Shown here: one piece after another, positions 17,953 through 26,931 of the stretch
How the letters are laid out: the number at the start of each line of letters is the position of its first letter
How positions within the stretch are numbered: the stretch's first letter is position 1
Source of the DNA: Sphingomonas telluris
GTDB taxonomy: Bacteria > Pseudomonadota > Alphaproteobacteria > Sphingomonadales > Sphingomonadaceae
Direction of reading: 5' to 3'
NCBI RefSeq assembly: GCF_022568775.1
Contig: NZ_JAKZHW010000002.1
Location: 199,501 to 263,500, forward strand
DNA length: 64,000 bases
Translations under genes and position numbers: made by a program
The notes under the pieces: model-generated
Databases searched by the model: none
The model's input: only the letters and a program-made list of their open reading frames with translations
What the model was told of the DNA's origin: nothing

Positions 17953-19521
17953 TTAGTCGAGCCGCTCGTAGGCCGGCAGTGTCAGGAACTCCGTAAAGTC
18001 GTCTGAGACGACCATTTCGCGGAACAGTTCGGATGCGTCGGCGATGTCGGGCACTTCCTGCAGCAGGCCGATCTCTTCGTCGTACAGCGCGTCGAACAGC
18101 TCTCGCGTAAATTTGCGGCCGTCGTCGAGCGGCGCTTCGAAATGCAGCCACTGCCACAGCTGCGCGCGGCTGATCTCCGCCGTCGCCGCATCTTCCATCA
18201 AATTGTAGAGCGGCACCGCCCCCTTTCCGCCGAGCCAAGCGGCGAGATATTGGACGCCGACCCGGATATTCTCGCGAGCGCCATGCTCCGTGCGTGGGCC
18301 CTTGTGCAGTTCCAGCATCTCCTCACGGCCCGGAACATGCTCCGGCCGCTTGGACAGCTGGTTCGGACCCGGCATCGCTTCGAAAGCCTCCAGGGCGATC
18401 GGTACCAGCCCCGGATGCGCGACCCAGGTCCCGTCATGGCCGTTAGTCACCTCGCGCAGCTTGTCTGCCCGCACCTTGTCCATCGCGGCTCGGTTCGCGT
18501 TCTCATCACCCTTCACGGGAATGAAGGCCGACATGCCGCCCATCGCGAATGCGCCGCGGCGGTGGCAGGTGTCGATCAGCCGCAGCGAATAGGCCGCGAG
18601 GAAGGCCTTATCCATCGTCATCGCCGAGCGATCAGGGGTCAAGCGGCCCGCGTGGCGGCCGAGCCGCTTGATGGTCGAGAAGATATAGTCCCAGCGGCCG
18701 CAGTTCAGGCCGACGATGTTCTCACGTAGGGCGTAGAGAATCTCGTCCATCTCGAACGCCGCCGGGATGGTCTCGATCAGGATCGTCGCCTTGATCGTCC
18801 CCCGCTCCAGCCGAAGTCGGTTTTCCGCGAGCGCGAAGATATCGCTCCACAGCGCCGCTTCCTCCGCACTCTCCAGCTTGGGAATATAGAAGTACGGGCC
18901 CGAGCCCTGCGTCAGCGCGGCCCGCGCATTGTGCCAGACGTAAAGCGCGAAATCGAAGAACGCGCCCGCGACCGGCTCGTAATCGACGGTGACATGGTCT
19001 TCCGGCAGGTGAAGTCCGCGCGGCCGGACCATCAGAACCGCCGGATTTTCTCCAACCTCATAGGCCTTGCCGCTGTCGGGGTCGGTGAAGCCCAGCCGCC
19101 CAAGCCAATAGGCCTTGAGGTTCGCCTGTCCGGTGACGAGCTCGTCCCAGGTCGGCGACGTCGCGTCCTCGAAGTCGGCCATGAAGACGCGCGCGCCCGA
19201 ATTGAGGGCGTTGATCACCATCTTCGCATTGGTCGGCCCGGTAATCTCAACGCGCCGGTCCTGAAGATCGGCAGGGATGCTTCCCACGGTCCATTCGGCC
19301 TCGCGAATGTCGCGCGTATCGTCGCGGAAATCCGGGAGCTCCCCGGCGTCAAAACGCTCCTGCCGCTCGAGGCGCTTGTCGAGCAGTTCGCGGCGGCGGC
19401 CGTCGAACCTCTCGTGCAGCTCCGCCACGAGGTCGAGAGCGTCCGGGGTGAGTACTGCGCCCGCCCCCGGCACTCGGCTGGGCTCGGCCACGATCCGCGG
19501 CCGGTCTATGACTGAATTCAT
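17953..19521 (-). CDS. aceB: Malate synthase A
   Basis: A 522-residue malate synthase, condensing glyoxylate with acetyl-CoA in the glyoxylate shunt. Diagnostic parts: VFMADFEDATSPTWDEL, the GPYFYIPKLES stretch, the acid TILIETIPAAFEMDEILY (catalytic region), NCGRWDYIFS and the C-terminal SRAQLWQWLHFEA. I use ATG 19521 (MNSVIDRPR), which overlaps the DUF4170 stop as ATGA; a longer in-frame extension to 19596 lies inside DUF4170 and is not conserved. aceA lies upstream, so all three are one unit. A copy of a recurring 15-bp near-palindrome is inside its 3' end (17998-18012). Confidence 0.96.
   Translation of the reverse strand: MNSVIDRPRIVAEPSRVPGAGAVLTPDALDLVAELHERFDGRRRELLDKRLERQERFDAGELPDFRDDTRDIREAEWTVGSIPADLQDRRVEITGPTNAKMVINALNSGARVFMADFEDATSPTWDELVTGQANLKAYWLGRLGFTDPDSGKAYEVGENPAVLMVRPRGLHLPEDHVTVDYEPVAGAFFDFALYVWHNARAALTQGSGPYFYIPKLESAEEAALWSDIFALAENRLRLERGTIKATILIETIPAAFEMDEILYALRENIVGLNCGRWDYIFSTIKRLGRHAGRLTPDRSAMTMDKAFLAAYSLRLIDTCHRRGAFAMGGMSAFIPVKGDENANRAAMDKVRADKLREVTNGHDGTWVAHPGLVPIALEAFEAMPGPNQLSKRPEHVPGREEMLELHKGPRTEHGARENIRVGVQYLAAWLGGKGAVPLYNLMEDAATAEISRAQLWQWLHFEAPLDDGRKFTRELFDALYDEEIGLLQEVPDIADASELFREMVVSDDFTEFLTLPAYERLD
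17998..18012. repeat. GTCGTCTGAGACGAC repeat, copy 1 (perfect)
   Basis: An odd-length perfect palindrome (7-bp arms around one G), identical to copy 2 at 31276-31290. It is within aceB, about 45 bp from its stop codon, encoding part of VVSDDF. Confidence 0.6.
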
Positions 19522-19715
19522 GCGCGATTCGGCTCCACACAGATCGAATAGCGCGTTGTCGCCCCACAATGATCCCGGAAAGTGAGACGCTGCCATTCGG
19601 TTCGCGCCTTCACTTCGTCGTCATAGGGGCCGTGCATCGTTTCGGTGCCCGGAGTGATGTCCTTGAACCGGCAGTCGCTGTAGTCGCCGCCGATCACCCA
19701 AAAACGCTGTGCCAT
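19518..19715 (-). CDS. DUF4170 family protein
   Basis: A 65-residue protein, MAQRFWVIGGDYSDCRFKDI at the start, matching the small alphaproteobacterial DUF4170 family (conserved WVIGGxY...F and GPY...A..W..LT). Function unknown. It sits between aceA (10 bp upstream) and aceB (ATGA overlap), so it is co-expressed with the glyoxylate shunt here. Confidence 0.8.
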   Translation of the reverse strand: MAQRFWVIGGDYSDCRFKDITPGTETMHGPYDDEVKARTEWQRLTFRDHCGATTRYSICVEPNRA

Positions 19716-19725
19716 GCTGTCCTCC

Positions 19726-21003
19726 TTACTCGGCCGCGACGAACTGGGCGGCTTCGGTGGATTCCTTCAGTGCGACGGTCGACGACTGGCCGCCCGAGAT
19801 GGCAGTCGCGACGGCGTCGAAATAGCCGGTGCCGACTTCGCGCTGGTGGCGGGTCGCCGTGTAGCCCTTCGCTTCGCTTGCGAACTCGGCCTGCTGAAGC
19901 TCGGAATAAGCCGCCATGCCGCGGTCGCGGTAGCCGGTCGCCAACTCGAACATCCCGTGGTTGAGGCTGTGGAAGCCCGCCAAGGTGACGAACTGGAACT
20001 TGTAGCCCATCTCGCCCAGCTCGCGCTGGAAGTTGGCGATGGTCTGCTCGTCGAGCTTGGCCCGCCAGTTGAAGCTGGGCGAGCAATTGTAGGCAAGCAG
20101 CTTGCCCGGGAAGTGAGCATGGATGGTCGCGGCGAAGAGGCGCGCCTCTTCAAGATTCGGATGGCTGGTCTCGAACCAGATGAGGTCGGCGTGGGACGCG
20201 AATGCGAGGCCGCGCGAGATGCAATGATCAAGGCCGGTGCCGTCCTTCAGGCGGAAGAAGCCCTCGGGAGTCCGTTCGCCGGTCAGGAATTGCCGGTCGC
20301 GCTCGTCAACATCCGAGGTGATGAGCTTGGCGCTCTCCGCGTCGGTGCGGGCGACGAGGATCGTCGGGACGCCGCAGACGTCGGCGGCCAGGCGAGCAGC
20401 ATCCAGGTTGCGGACCGCTGCCTGTGTCGGGATCAGAACCTTGCCGCCGAGATGTCCGCACTTCTTTTCCGAAGCGAGCTGGTCCTCGAAGTGCACGCCG
20501 GCGACGCCCGCCTCGATGTAGGCCTTCATGATCTCGAAGCAGTTCAGCGGCCCACCGAAGCCGGCTTCCGCATCGGCAACGATCGGCGCGAACCAGTCGC
20601 GTTTGGCGCCGCCTTCCGAGTGCTCGACCTGGTCGGCGCGCTGGAGGGCGCGGTTGATGCGCTTGGCCAGCTCTGGGCCCGTATTTGCTGGATAGAGCGA
20701 CTGGTCGGGGTACATGGAGCAGGCGGTGTTGGCGTCCGCAGCGGCCTGCCAGCCGGACAGGTAGATCGCCTGAAGGCCCGCGCGGACCATCTGCATTGCC
20801 TGATTGCCGGTGACCGCGCCGAGAGCGCGGACGGGCTCGTCCTGCTGCAGCAGCTCCCAAAGCCGAAGCGCTCCGCGACGAGCCAGCGTGTGCTCGATCG
20901 GGAACGACCCGCGCAGGCGGAGGACATCATCGGCAGTGTAGGGACGCTCGATTCCATCGAAGCGGCCAGACGGAGCGGAAACGACGACACCAAAGTCAGA
21001 CAT
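19726..21003 (-). CDS. aceA: Isocitrate lyase
   Basis: A 425-residue isocitrate lyase splitting isocitrate to glyoxylate and succinate. The catalytic signature KKCGH is in [17 protein letters not shown]; FADLIWxE-like [13 protein letters not shown] and the terminal [11 protein letters not shown] are also typical. The ATG at 21003 ([11 protein letters not shown]) has AGGGGA 6 bases upstream; an extension to 21039 is not conserved. It heads the aceA-DUF4170-aceB unit and is divergent from scfR, whose product is its likely activator. Confidence 0.97.
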   Translation of the reverse strand: MSDFGVVVSAPSGRFDGIERPYTADDVLRLRGSFPIEHTLARRGALRLWELLQQDEPVRALGAVTGNQAMQMVRAGLQAIYLSGWQAAADANTACSMYPDQSLYPANTGPELAKRINRALQRADQVEHSEGGAKRDWFAPIVADAEAGFGGPLNCFEIMKAYIEAGVAGVHFEDQLASEKKCGHLGGKVLIPTQAAVRNLDAARLAADVCGVPTILVARTDAESAKLITSDVDERDRQFLTGERTPEGFFRLKDGTGLDHCISRGLAFASHADLIWFETSHPNLEEARLFAATIHAHFPGKLLAYNCSPSFNWRAKLDEQTIANFQRELGEMGYKFQFVTLAGFHSLNHGMFELATGYRDRGMAAYSELQQAEFASEAKGYTATRHQREVGTGYFDAVATAISGGQSSTVALKESTEAAQFVAAE

Positions 21004-21099
21004 TGCGAATCCCCTGTGATTGGACCCGCAGAGAAACACGAACGATCAGTAGTGGATGCACAGATAAGGGCTAAGCTGACAGAAGTAGACTTGTGTACT

Positions 21100-21117
21100 T
21101 TGTAAATTCATTCACAA
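21100..21117. promoter_or_regulatory. Dyad operator candidate between aceA and scfR
   Basis: TTGTAAATTCATTCACAA: arms TTGTAAAT and ATTCACAA pair in 7 of 8 positions around a TC. It lies 7 bp before the scfR ATG in the 121-bp divergent gap. The half-site TTTGTAAA resembles the TTTGCAAA cores reported for RamB/PrpR-type relatives. Binding by ScfR is inference. Confidence 0.5.
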
Positions 21118-21124
21118 TTGTACC

Positions 21125-22549
21125 ATGGCAGTGCAACGAAAGCTGTTGCTGGGTGCGAGGCTGAGACGGCTCCGGCGCGACCGCGGCCTCAACCAGGCCG
21201 CCATGGCCGCCGAAATCGGCATCTCCGCCTCTTACCTGAACCATCTTGAGCGCAATCAGCGGCCGGTCACCGCAGGCATCCTCCTGCGGCTGGCTGAAGC
21301 GTTCGACATCGACATGAAGGCCTTCGCCTCCGATGGCGGGGACACGGCAGGGGCGGAGCAGCTGGGCGAAGTCTTCTCCGATCCGATGCTCTCTGACCTT
21401 GGTATCGGCAGGCCGGAATTGATCGAGTTGGCGGACAACGCTCCCGCGGTCTCCGAGGGTGTCGTGCGCCTCTACACCGCGCTGCGTGAGCTTCAGCGAC
21501 GGCCGCTCGACATTGACGAAGGTGAGACCACCGCCGATCCGCGCTCGCTGATCACGCCGGAGACCTGGGTGCGCGACTACATCCAGGCGCAGCGGAACCA
21601 TTATCCGGAGCTTGAGGAGCGCTGCGAAATTCTCGGCGAGGCGCTGAACGATCCATTGTCGGTGTCAGAAGCACTCCGTCGGCGGCTCAAGGAAGCGTTC
21701 GGCGTCGAATCGCAGGTTGTGGCACCGGAGCTGCTCGCGGGCTTCAGCCAGCACTACGACCCGCAGCGGCGGACTTTCATGATCTCGGCGCTGCTGCGTT
21801 CCGAGAATCGCACCTTCGGCCTTGCCTATCAGCTCGCTCTGCTGGAGCTGGCGCCGCTTCTTCAGCGAATGGCGGACGACGCGCGTCCGCCGGATGCAGG
21901 GACCCGCGCGCTGCTTCACATGAGCTTCGCCAACTACGCGGCCGGTGCGATCATGATGCCCTACGGCCGTTTTCTCCGCGCCGCCGAAGAGCACCGCTAT
22001 GCGATCGACCGGCTGTGCGGCCAGTTCGGGGCGAACGTCGAGCAGATCGCCCATCGCATCACCACCCTCGGGCGCTCCGGCGCACGCGGCGTTCCCTTCT
22101 TCATGCTGCGCGTCGATCCGGCGGGGAATATCTCGAAGCGCTACGCGGGCGAGAGCTTCCCCTTCTCGCACTTCGGCGGGACCTGCCCGCGCTGGCACCT
22201 GCATGCGGCGTTCCAGACGCCCGGCCAGACCATCCGCCAGCTGATCGAAACGCCGGACGGCCAGCGCTTCTTCACCATCAGCCGCACGATCGAGCGTCCT
22301 ATCCGCCCCGACCTGCGCGACGACGCGCTGTTGGCGATCGGCCTTGGCTGCGACATTCGCTACGCGCCGCGCATCGCTTATGCCGACGGTCTGGACCTGG
22401 CGAACACGCCGGCGACGCCGGTCGGCCCGGCCTGCGCGATCTGCCCGCGGATGGAATGCCCTTATCGCGCGACACCGCCGGCAGGGCGGATGCTTGCCGT
22501 GCATGAGAACCGCAAAACGATCTCGCCCTTCCCGTTCCTGCCCGGCTAG
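21125..22549 (+). CDS. ScfR/RamB-type short-chain fatty acid metabolism regulator
   Basis: A 474-residue regulator. Residues about 8-65 are a Cro/CI helix-turn-helix (LRRLRRDRGLNQAAMAAEIG, then ISASYLNHLERNQRPVT). The middle is an IrrE-like M78 domain and the C-terminal part a DUF2083-type domain ending in a Cys cluster, CAICPRMECPYR, that could bind a metal or cluster. Relatives control the glyoxylate shunt and propionate use in response to acyl-CoA-type signals. It is divergent from aceA. No Shine-Dalgarno is visible before the ATG, so it may be leaderless; its stop overlaps the end of the DUF5996 gene. Confidence 0.9.
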   Translation: MAVQRKLLLGARLRRLRRDRGLNQAAMAAEIGISASYLNHLERNQRPVTAGILLRLAEAFDIDMKAFASDGGDTAGAEQLGEVFSDPMLSDLGIGRPELIELADNAPAVSEGVVRLYTALRELQRRPLDIDEGETTADPRSLITPETWVRDYIQAQRNHYPELEERCEILGEALNDPLSVSEALRRRLKEAFGVESQVVAPELLAGFSQHYDPQRRTFMISALLRSENRTFGLAYQLALLELAPLLQRMADDARPPDAGTRALLHMSFANYAAGAIMMPYGRFLRAAEEHRYAIDRLCGQFGANVEQIAHRITTLGRSGARGVPFFMLRVDPAGNISKRYAGESFPFSHFGGTCPRWHLHAAFQTPGQTIRQLIETPDGQRFFTISRTIERPIRPDLRDDALLAIGLGCDIRYAPRIAYADGLDLANTPATPVGPACAICPRMECPYRATPPAGRMLAVHENRKTISPFPFLPG

Positions 22550-23454
22550 GGCGCGACCGGCTCCCGCTCCAGTTTCACGCGGTCCCAATCGGCAAGATCG
22601 GCCGCTGCATCATATGTCGATTGAAGGAAGCTGGTCAGCACGGCTTCCGGATCCGCCGCGCTCCGCACCTCTTCGTACGAGAGCGTGAATTCCTGCCAGT
22701 TCCCGTCGAAGGCGCCTGCCGCGACGGTTCGGTCCCGGAAGCCCGCGGGCTCGGGATAGGCATAGCTGTAGAAGAAGGGGTCGGCTTGGGTGACGCCGCC
22801 TGCCCAGAAGCCAGCGCTCGACACTTCCTGGCTATAGGCTTCGCGAGTGACGCGGTCGGGCAGGCCCGGAACGCCCCCCGGATGCTGCGGGGCTGTTCTC
22901 CCGGAAAAGCGCGTGACGGCCAGATCGAAACTCCCCCACCAGAAGTGCAGGGGGCTCGATTTGCCCGTGAAGCCGGCGCGAAAGCGTTCGAACACCGGGA
23001 GCATGGCGGCGAACGCCTCGCGCAGCCTGCCCGCCGAATCGCGGCTGTAAACGCGGTGAGCCTTGTCGTCGGGGAAGGCCACGGCGTCCGGAATCTCATT
23101 GGGCTTGCCACTGAAGTCGCTCGGAAGCTGGTACTTACGAAGCATCTCGACCACGCCACTATGCAATGCTGCGATGCTTCCTGCAGCCAGCGGAAGCTCC
23201 TCCCGCTCCTCGGCGCTCGTCGTCAGGACGATCGCGTGCCGACAGAGATCGAGCGCCAGCGTGAACGTCCGTCCATCGCCTGCAGCTGTCGGCAATGTCG
23301 CCAGTCCGCGCGCGTTCGGCTGAAGCGCGACATGCCAGCCGTGGTTGGTCCACGGAGCATGGCGCACCCGGATCTTGCCGAGCATCTGTGCCGCCAGATG
23401 CAGGATCGAAAGCGTCTGGTGATCCTTCGCCGGATCGAGAACGGGCCAGCTCAT
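22546..23454 (-). CDS. DUF5996 family protein
   Basis: A 302-residue protein of the uncharacterised DUF5996 family. The segments WPVLDPAKDHQTLSILHLAA, WTNHGWHVALQPNARGLATL, SSPLHFWWGSFDLAVTRFSG and AGFWAGGVTQADPFFYSYAYPEP are the conserved core; the second half has HFWWGSFDLA with aromatic residues that could form a pocket. No catalytic motif is recognised. It is convergent with scfR (4-bp overlap) and faces the pheS promoter. Confidence 0.83.
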   Translation of the reverse strand: MSWPVLDPAKDHQTLSILHLAAQMLGKIRVRHAPWTNHGWHVALQPNARGLATLPTAAGDGRTFTLALDLCRHAIVLTTSAEEREELPLAAGSIAALHSGVVEMLRKYQLPSDFSGKPNEIPDAVAFPDDKAHRVYSRDSAGRLREAFAAMLPVFERFRAGFTGKSSPLHFWWGSFDLAVTRFSGRTAPQHPGGVPGLPDRVTREAYSQEVSSAGFWAGGVTQADPFFYSYAYPEPAGFRDRTVAAGAFDGNWQEFTLSYEEVRSAADPEAVLTSFLQSTYDAAADLADWDRVKLEREPVAP

Positions 23455-23476
23455 CGCCGCCCTTTAGCACGGCCCT

Positions 23477-23505
23477 TTGCAATTTGCGCTGCGGTGCAGC
23501 TAAGG
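23477..23505 (+). promoter_or_regulatory. Probable promoter of pheST, giving a leaderless or near-leaderless message
   Basis: TTGCAA (23477-23482), 17-bp spacer, CTAAGG (23500-23505), then CCGCGCC and the pheS ATG at 23513. The expected transcription start lies within two bases of the ATG, and no Shine-Dalgarno is present. Confidence 0.5.
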
Positions 23506-23512
23506 CCGCGCC

Positions 23513-24580
23513 ATGGCGTCAGACACTGACATTCTCGATCAAATCCGCGGCGCGACCGACCTTGGTACGCTCGACCAGCTGCGCGTGTCCGTGCTGGGCA
23601 AGTCCGGAAGCATCACCGCGCGCCTGAAGTCGCTCGGATCGATGGACCCGGACACGCGCGCCGCCGAAGCGCCCAAGATCCACGCGCTGCGCGAGCAGGT
23701 CACTTCAGCCATCGCCCACCGCAAGGCCGCGCTGGAAGCCGCCGAGCTCGATCGCAAGCTCGCGACGGAGACGATCGACCTTTCGCTGCCGGCGCAGGAC
23801 AGCCCGAGCGGTACCGTCCACCCCGTCAGCCAGGTGATGGACGAGCTTGCGGAAATCTTCGCCGACCTCGGCTTCACGGTCGGTGAGGGGCCCGAGATCG
23901 AGGATCAGTGGTACAATTTCACCGCGCTCAACATGCCCGAGTTCCATCCGGCGCGCGCGATGCAGGACACCTTCTACACGGAGCCGCGCGAGCCCGGTGA
24001 GGAACCGAAGGTGCTGCGGACGCACACCTCGCCGGTCCAGATCCGCGCCATGCAGGCCAAGGGAGCGCCGATCTACATGATCGCCCCCGGACGCGTGTAC
24101 CGATCGGACAGCGACGCGACCCACACGCCCATGTTCCACCAGGTCGAGGGCCTCGTCATCGACCGCGCGATCCACATGGGCCATCTCAAGTGGACGCTGG
24201 AGACCTTCCTCCGCGCTTTCTTCGAGCGCGACGATGTCGTCCTGCGGATGCGCCCGTCCTACTTCCCATTCACGGAGCCCTCGGCGGAGGTCGACGTCGG
24301 CTACACGCTCGAAAACGGAAAGCGCGTCATCGGCGGCAGCGAGGGCTTCATGGAAGTGCTCGGCTCCGGGATGGTTCACCCGCGCGTCATCGCCAATTGC
24401 GGGCTCGATCCCGACGAATGGCAGGGCTTCGCGTTCGGCTGCGGTATCGATCGCCTGGCCATGCTGAAATACGGAATGGACGACCTGCGCGCGTTCTTCG
24501 ACGGCGATATCCGCTGGCTGAAGCATTACGGCTTCCGAGCGCTCGACGTGCCCACGCTCAGTGGAGGAGTGGGCGCATGA
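23513..24580 (+). CDS. pheS: Phenylalanyl-tRNA synthetase alpha chain
   Basis: A 355-residue PheS. N-terminal coiled coil, then the class II catalytic core: HPVSQVMDELAEIFADLGF, GPEIEDQWYNFTALNMPEFHPAR, LRTHTSPVQIRAM, motif 2 GRVYRSDSDATHTPMFHQVEG and motif 3 GFAFGCGIDRLAMLKYGM. Length is normal. Its TGA overlaps the ATG of pheT (ATGA). A leader-peptide attenuator was not seen. Confidence 0.98.
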   Translation: MASDTDILDQIRGATDLGTLDQLRVSVLGKSGSITARLKSLGSMDPDTRAAEAPKIHALREQVTSAIAHRKAALEAAELDRKLATETIDLSLPAQDSPSGTVHPVSQVMDELAEIFADLGFTVGEGPEIEDQWYNFTALNMPEFHPARAMQDTFYTEPREPGEEPKVLRTHTSPVQIRAMQAKGAPIYMIAPGRVYRSDSDATHTPMFHQVEGLVIDRAIHMGHLKWTLETFLRAFFERDDVVLRMRPSYFPFTEPSAEVDVGYTLENGKRVIGGSEGFMEVLGSGMVHPRVIANCGLDPDEWQGFAFGCGIDRLAMLKYGMDDLRAFFDGDIRWLKHYGFRALDVPTLSGGVGA

Positions 24581-26931
24581 AGTTCTCGCTGAGCTGGCTG
24601 AAGCAGCATCTCGACACCGATGCCAATGCCCAGACTATCGCCGACACGCTGACGGCGATCGGCCTCGAGGTCGAAGGTGTCGAGAATCCGGCTGAGGCGC
24701 TGGCGCCGTTCCGCGTCGCCAAGGTGCTTACCGCGGAAAGGCATCCGCAAGCGGACAAGCTGCAGGTGCTGACGGTGGATGCGGGCTCCGGTGAGCAGAT
24801 CCAGGTCGTCTGCGGCGCTCCGAATGCACGCGCCGGCCTGGTCGGCGTCTTCGGCGGACCGGGAACCTACGTGCCCGGGTCGGACCTGACGCTGAAGGTC
24901 GCCGCCATCCGTGGCGTCGAGAGCCGCGGAATGATGTGTTCGTCGCGCGAGCTGCAGCTGGGCGACGACCATAGCGGCATCATCGAGCTACCCGAGGACG
25001 CACCCGTGGGCGCCGTCTTCGCGGACTATGCCGGTCTCAACGACCCGGTGTTCCACGTGAACGTCACGCCCAACCGCCAGGACTGCATGGGCGTTCGCGG
25101 GATTGCGCGCGACCTCGCAGCCGCCGGCATCGGCACGCTGAAGCCACTCGCCGTTCCGCAGATCGAGGGCAGCTTCAAATCGCCGATCGACATTCGCATC
25201 GAGGATTCGGCGGGTTGCCCAGCCTTCTTCGGGCGCGCCGTCCGCGGCGTACGCAACGGACCGTCGCCGGAGTGGATGCAGCGCCGCCTGAAGAGCGCGG
25301 GCCAGCGGCCGATCTCGGCGCTGGTCGACATCACGAATTACGTCATGATCGATCTCGGTCGTCCGGCGCATGCTTACGACATCGCGAAGATCGACGGTGC
25401 GCTGATCGCCCGCGCCGCACGCGACGGCGAGAAGGTGCTGGCGCTTAACGAGAGGGAATACACGCTCGACTCGTCCATGACCGTGATCGCCGACGAGCGT
25501 CAGGTGCACGATATCGGCGGCATCATGGGCGGCGAGGATTCGGGTGTCAGCGAAGGCACGACCGACGTGATGCTGGAAATCGCCTACTTCACGCCGGAAA
25601 ACATCGCTCGCACCGGCCAGAAGCTCGGCCTCACCAGCGATGCCCGCACCCGCTTCGAACGCGGCGTCGACCCAGCCTTCCTCAAGGACGGCTTGGACGT
25701 TCTCACGGGCCTGATTCTCGACATCTGCGGTGGCGAGGCTTCGGAAGCGCTGTACGTCGGCGAGCCGCCGATCGAGCAGAAGATTGTGCCGTTCCTCCCC
25801 CAACGCGCGTTCGCGCTCGGCGGCGTCGAGGTTCCGGAGGCGCGCCAGCGCGCAATCCTCGAATCGCTCGGCTTCAAGTTGGAGAACGGCTCGGCCCGCG
25901 TGCCGACGTGGCGGCGCGACATCGACGGGTCGGCGGACCTCGTCGAGGAAGTCGCCCGCATCACCGGTTACGACAAGGTCGTCGCCACGCCGCTTCCGCG
26001 CAGCCCGGGTGTCGCCAAGCCAACGGCGACGCGTTCCCAGTTGCTTGAGCGGAAGGTGCGCCGCACTGCCGCCGCGCGCGGCCTGGACGAGGCGGTCACC
26101 TGGAGCTTCATCTCCGAAAAGGAAGCGGCTGTCGTTGGAGGTGCCCCTTGGCGGGTAGCCAACCCGATCAGCGAGGAAATGAAGGTGATGCGGCCCTCGC
26201 TTCTGCCCGGCCTGATTGCCGCGGCGAGCCTCAACCTCGCACGCGGATCTTCGTCGATACGCTTGTTCGAGATCGGCCGTCGCTATCTGGAAGAGGCCGA
26301 GCGGCCGACCGCGACCTTGCTGCTGGCAGGCGAGAAGCACCCGCGCAGCTGGCAAAGCGGCAAGGCGAAGACCTTCGACGCGTTCGATGCCAAGGCCGAA
26401 GCCATCGCACTGCTCGAAGCGGCGGGCGCCCCGGTCGGCAATCTCCAGCTCTTCGCGGACGCGGGGCCTACCTGGCATCCGGGCCGCTCGGCGACGCTGC
26501 GGCTCGGCCCTAAGACGATCCTGGCGGCCTTTGGCGAACTTCATCCGCGACTGTCGAAGGAGCTCGACGCTCCGGAACGCGCGGTGGCGGCCGAGATCTA
26601 TCTCGACGCCATCCCGCTTCCGCGGTCGAGCGGACATTCGCGGCCGCACTTCACGCCGCCTGCCCTCCAGCCTGTGACGCGGGACTTCGCCTTTCTCGTT
26701 CCCGCGGACGTGCCGGCCGACAATCTGGTCCGCGCGATCCGCGGCGCCGACAAGCAGGCAATCGTCGGCGCACGATTGTTCGACCGCTTCGAGACTCCGG
26801 ACGGACTTAGCCTTGCCGTGGAAGTCACCCTTCAGCCGGCGGAAAAGAGCTTCACCGAAGCCGAGCTCGGCGAGATTTCGAAGCGTGTCGTGGCTGCGGG
26901 CGAGAAGCTCGGCGCCCGCCTAAGGAGCTGA
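24577..26931 (+). CDS. pheT: Phenylalanyl-tRNA synthetase beta chain
   Basis: A 784-residue PheT. MKFSLSWLKQHLDTDANAQT starts the B1 domain; the tRNA-binding EMAP-like domain follows (VAKVLTAERHPQADKLQVLT, VCGAPNAR), then B3/4 editing (about 210-400), B5 (TGQKLGLTSDARTRFERGVDP) and the C-terminal ferredoxin-like B8 (ALQPVTRDFAFLVPADVPADN). Length is that of the E. coli protein. Translation is coupled to pheS by an ATGA overlap. The 3' end overlaps plsC by 12 bp, convergent. Confidence 0.98.
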   Translation: MKFSLSWLKQHLDTDANAQTIADTLTAIGLEVEGVENPAEALAPFRVAKVLTAERHPQADKLQVLTVDAGSGEQIQVVCGAPNARAGLVGVFGGPGTYVPGSDLTLKVAAIRGVESRGMMCSSRELQLGDDHSGIIELPEDAPVGAVFADYAGLNDPVFHVNVTPNRQDCMGVRGIARDLAAAGIGTLKPLAVPQIEGSFKSPIDIRIEDSAGCPAFFGRAVRGVRNGPSPEWMQRRLKSAGQRPISALVDITNYVMIDLGRPAHAYDIAKIDGALIARAARDGEKVLALNEREYTLDSSMTVIADERQVHDIGGIMGGEDSGVSEGTTDVMLEIAYFTPENIARTGQKLGLTSDARTRFERGVDPAFLKDGLDVLTGLILDICGGEASEALYVGEPPIEQKIVPFLPQRAFALGGVEVPEARQRAILESLGFKLENGSARVPTWRRDIDGSADLVEEVARITGYDKVVATPLPRSPGVAKPTATRSQLLERKVRRTAAARGLDEAVTWSFISEKEAAVVGGAPWRVANPISEEMKVMRPSLLPGLIAAASLNLARGSSSIRLFEIGRRYLEEAERPTATLLLAGEKHPRSWQSGKAKTFDAFDAKAEAIALLEAAGAPVGNLQLFADAGPTWHPGRSATLRLGPKTILAAFGELHPRLSKELDAPERAVAAEIYLDAIPLPRSSGHSRPHFTPPALQPVTRDFAFLVPADVPADNLVRAIRGADKQAIVGARLFDRFETPDGLSLAVEVTLQPAEKSFTEAELGEISKRVVAAGEKLGARLRS

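Noticed and set aside
24988..26649. A 553-codon open frame antisense to pheT, and similar long ones antisense to the usher (31920-33638) and leuS (57765-60035)
   Set aside because: They mirror real genes in a high-GC genome, carry no recognisable domain or ribosome-binding site, and are typical shadow frames.
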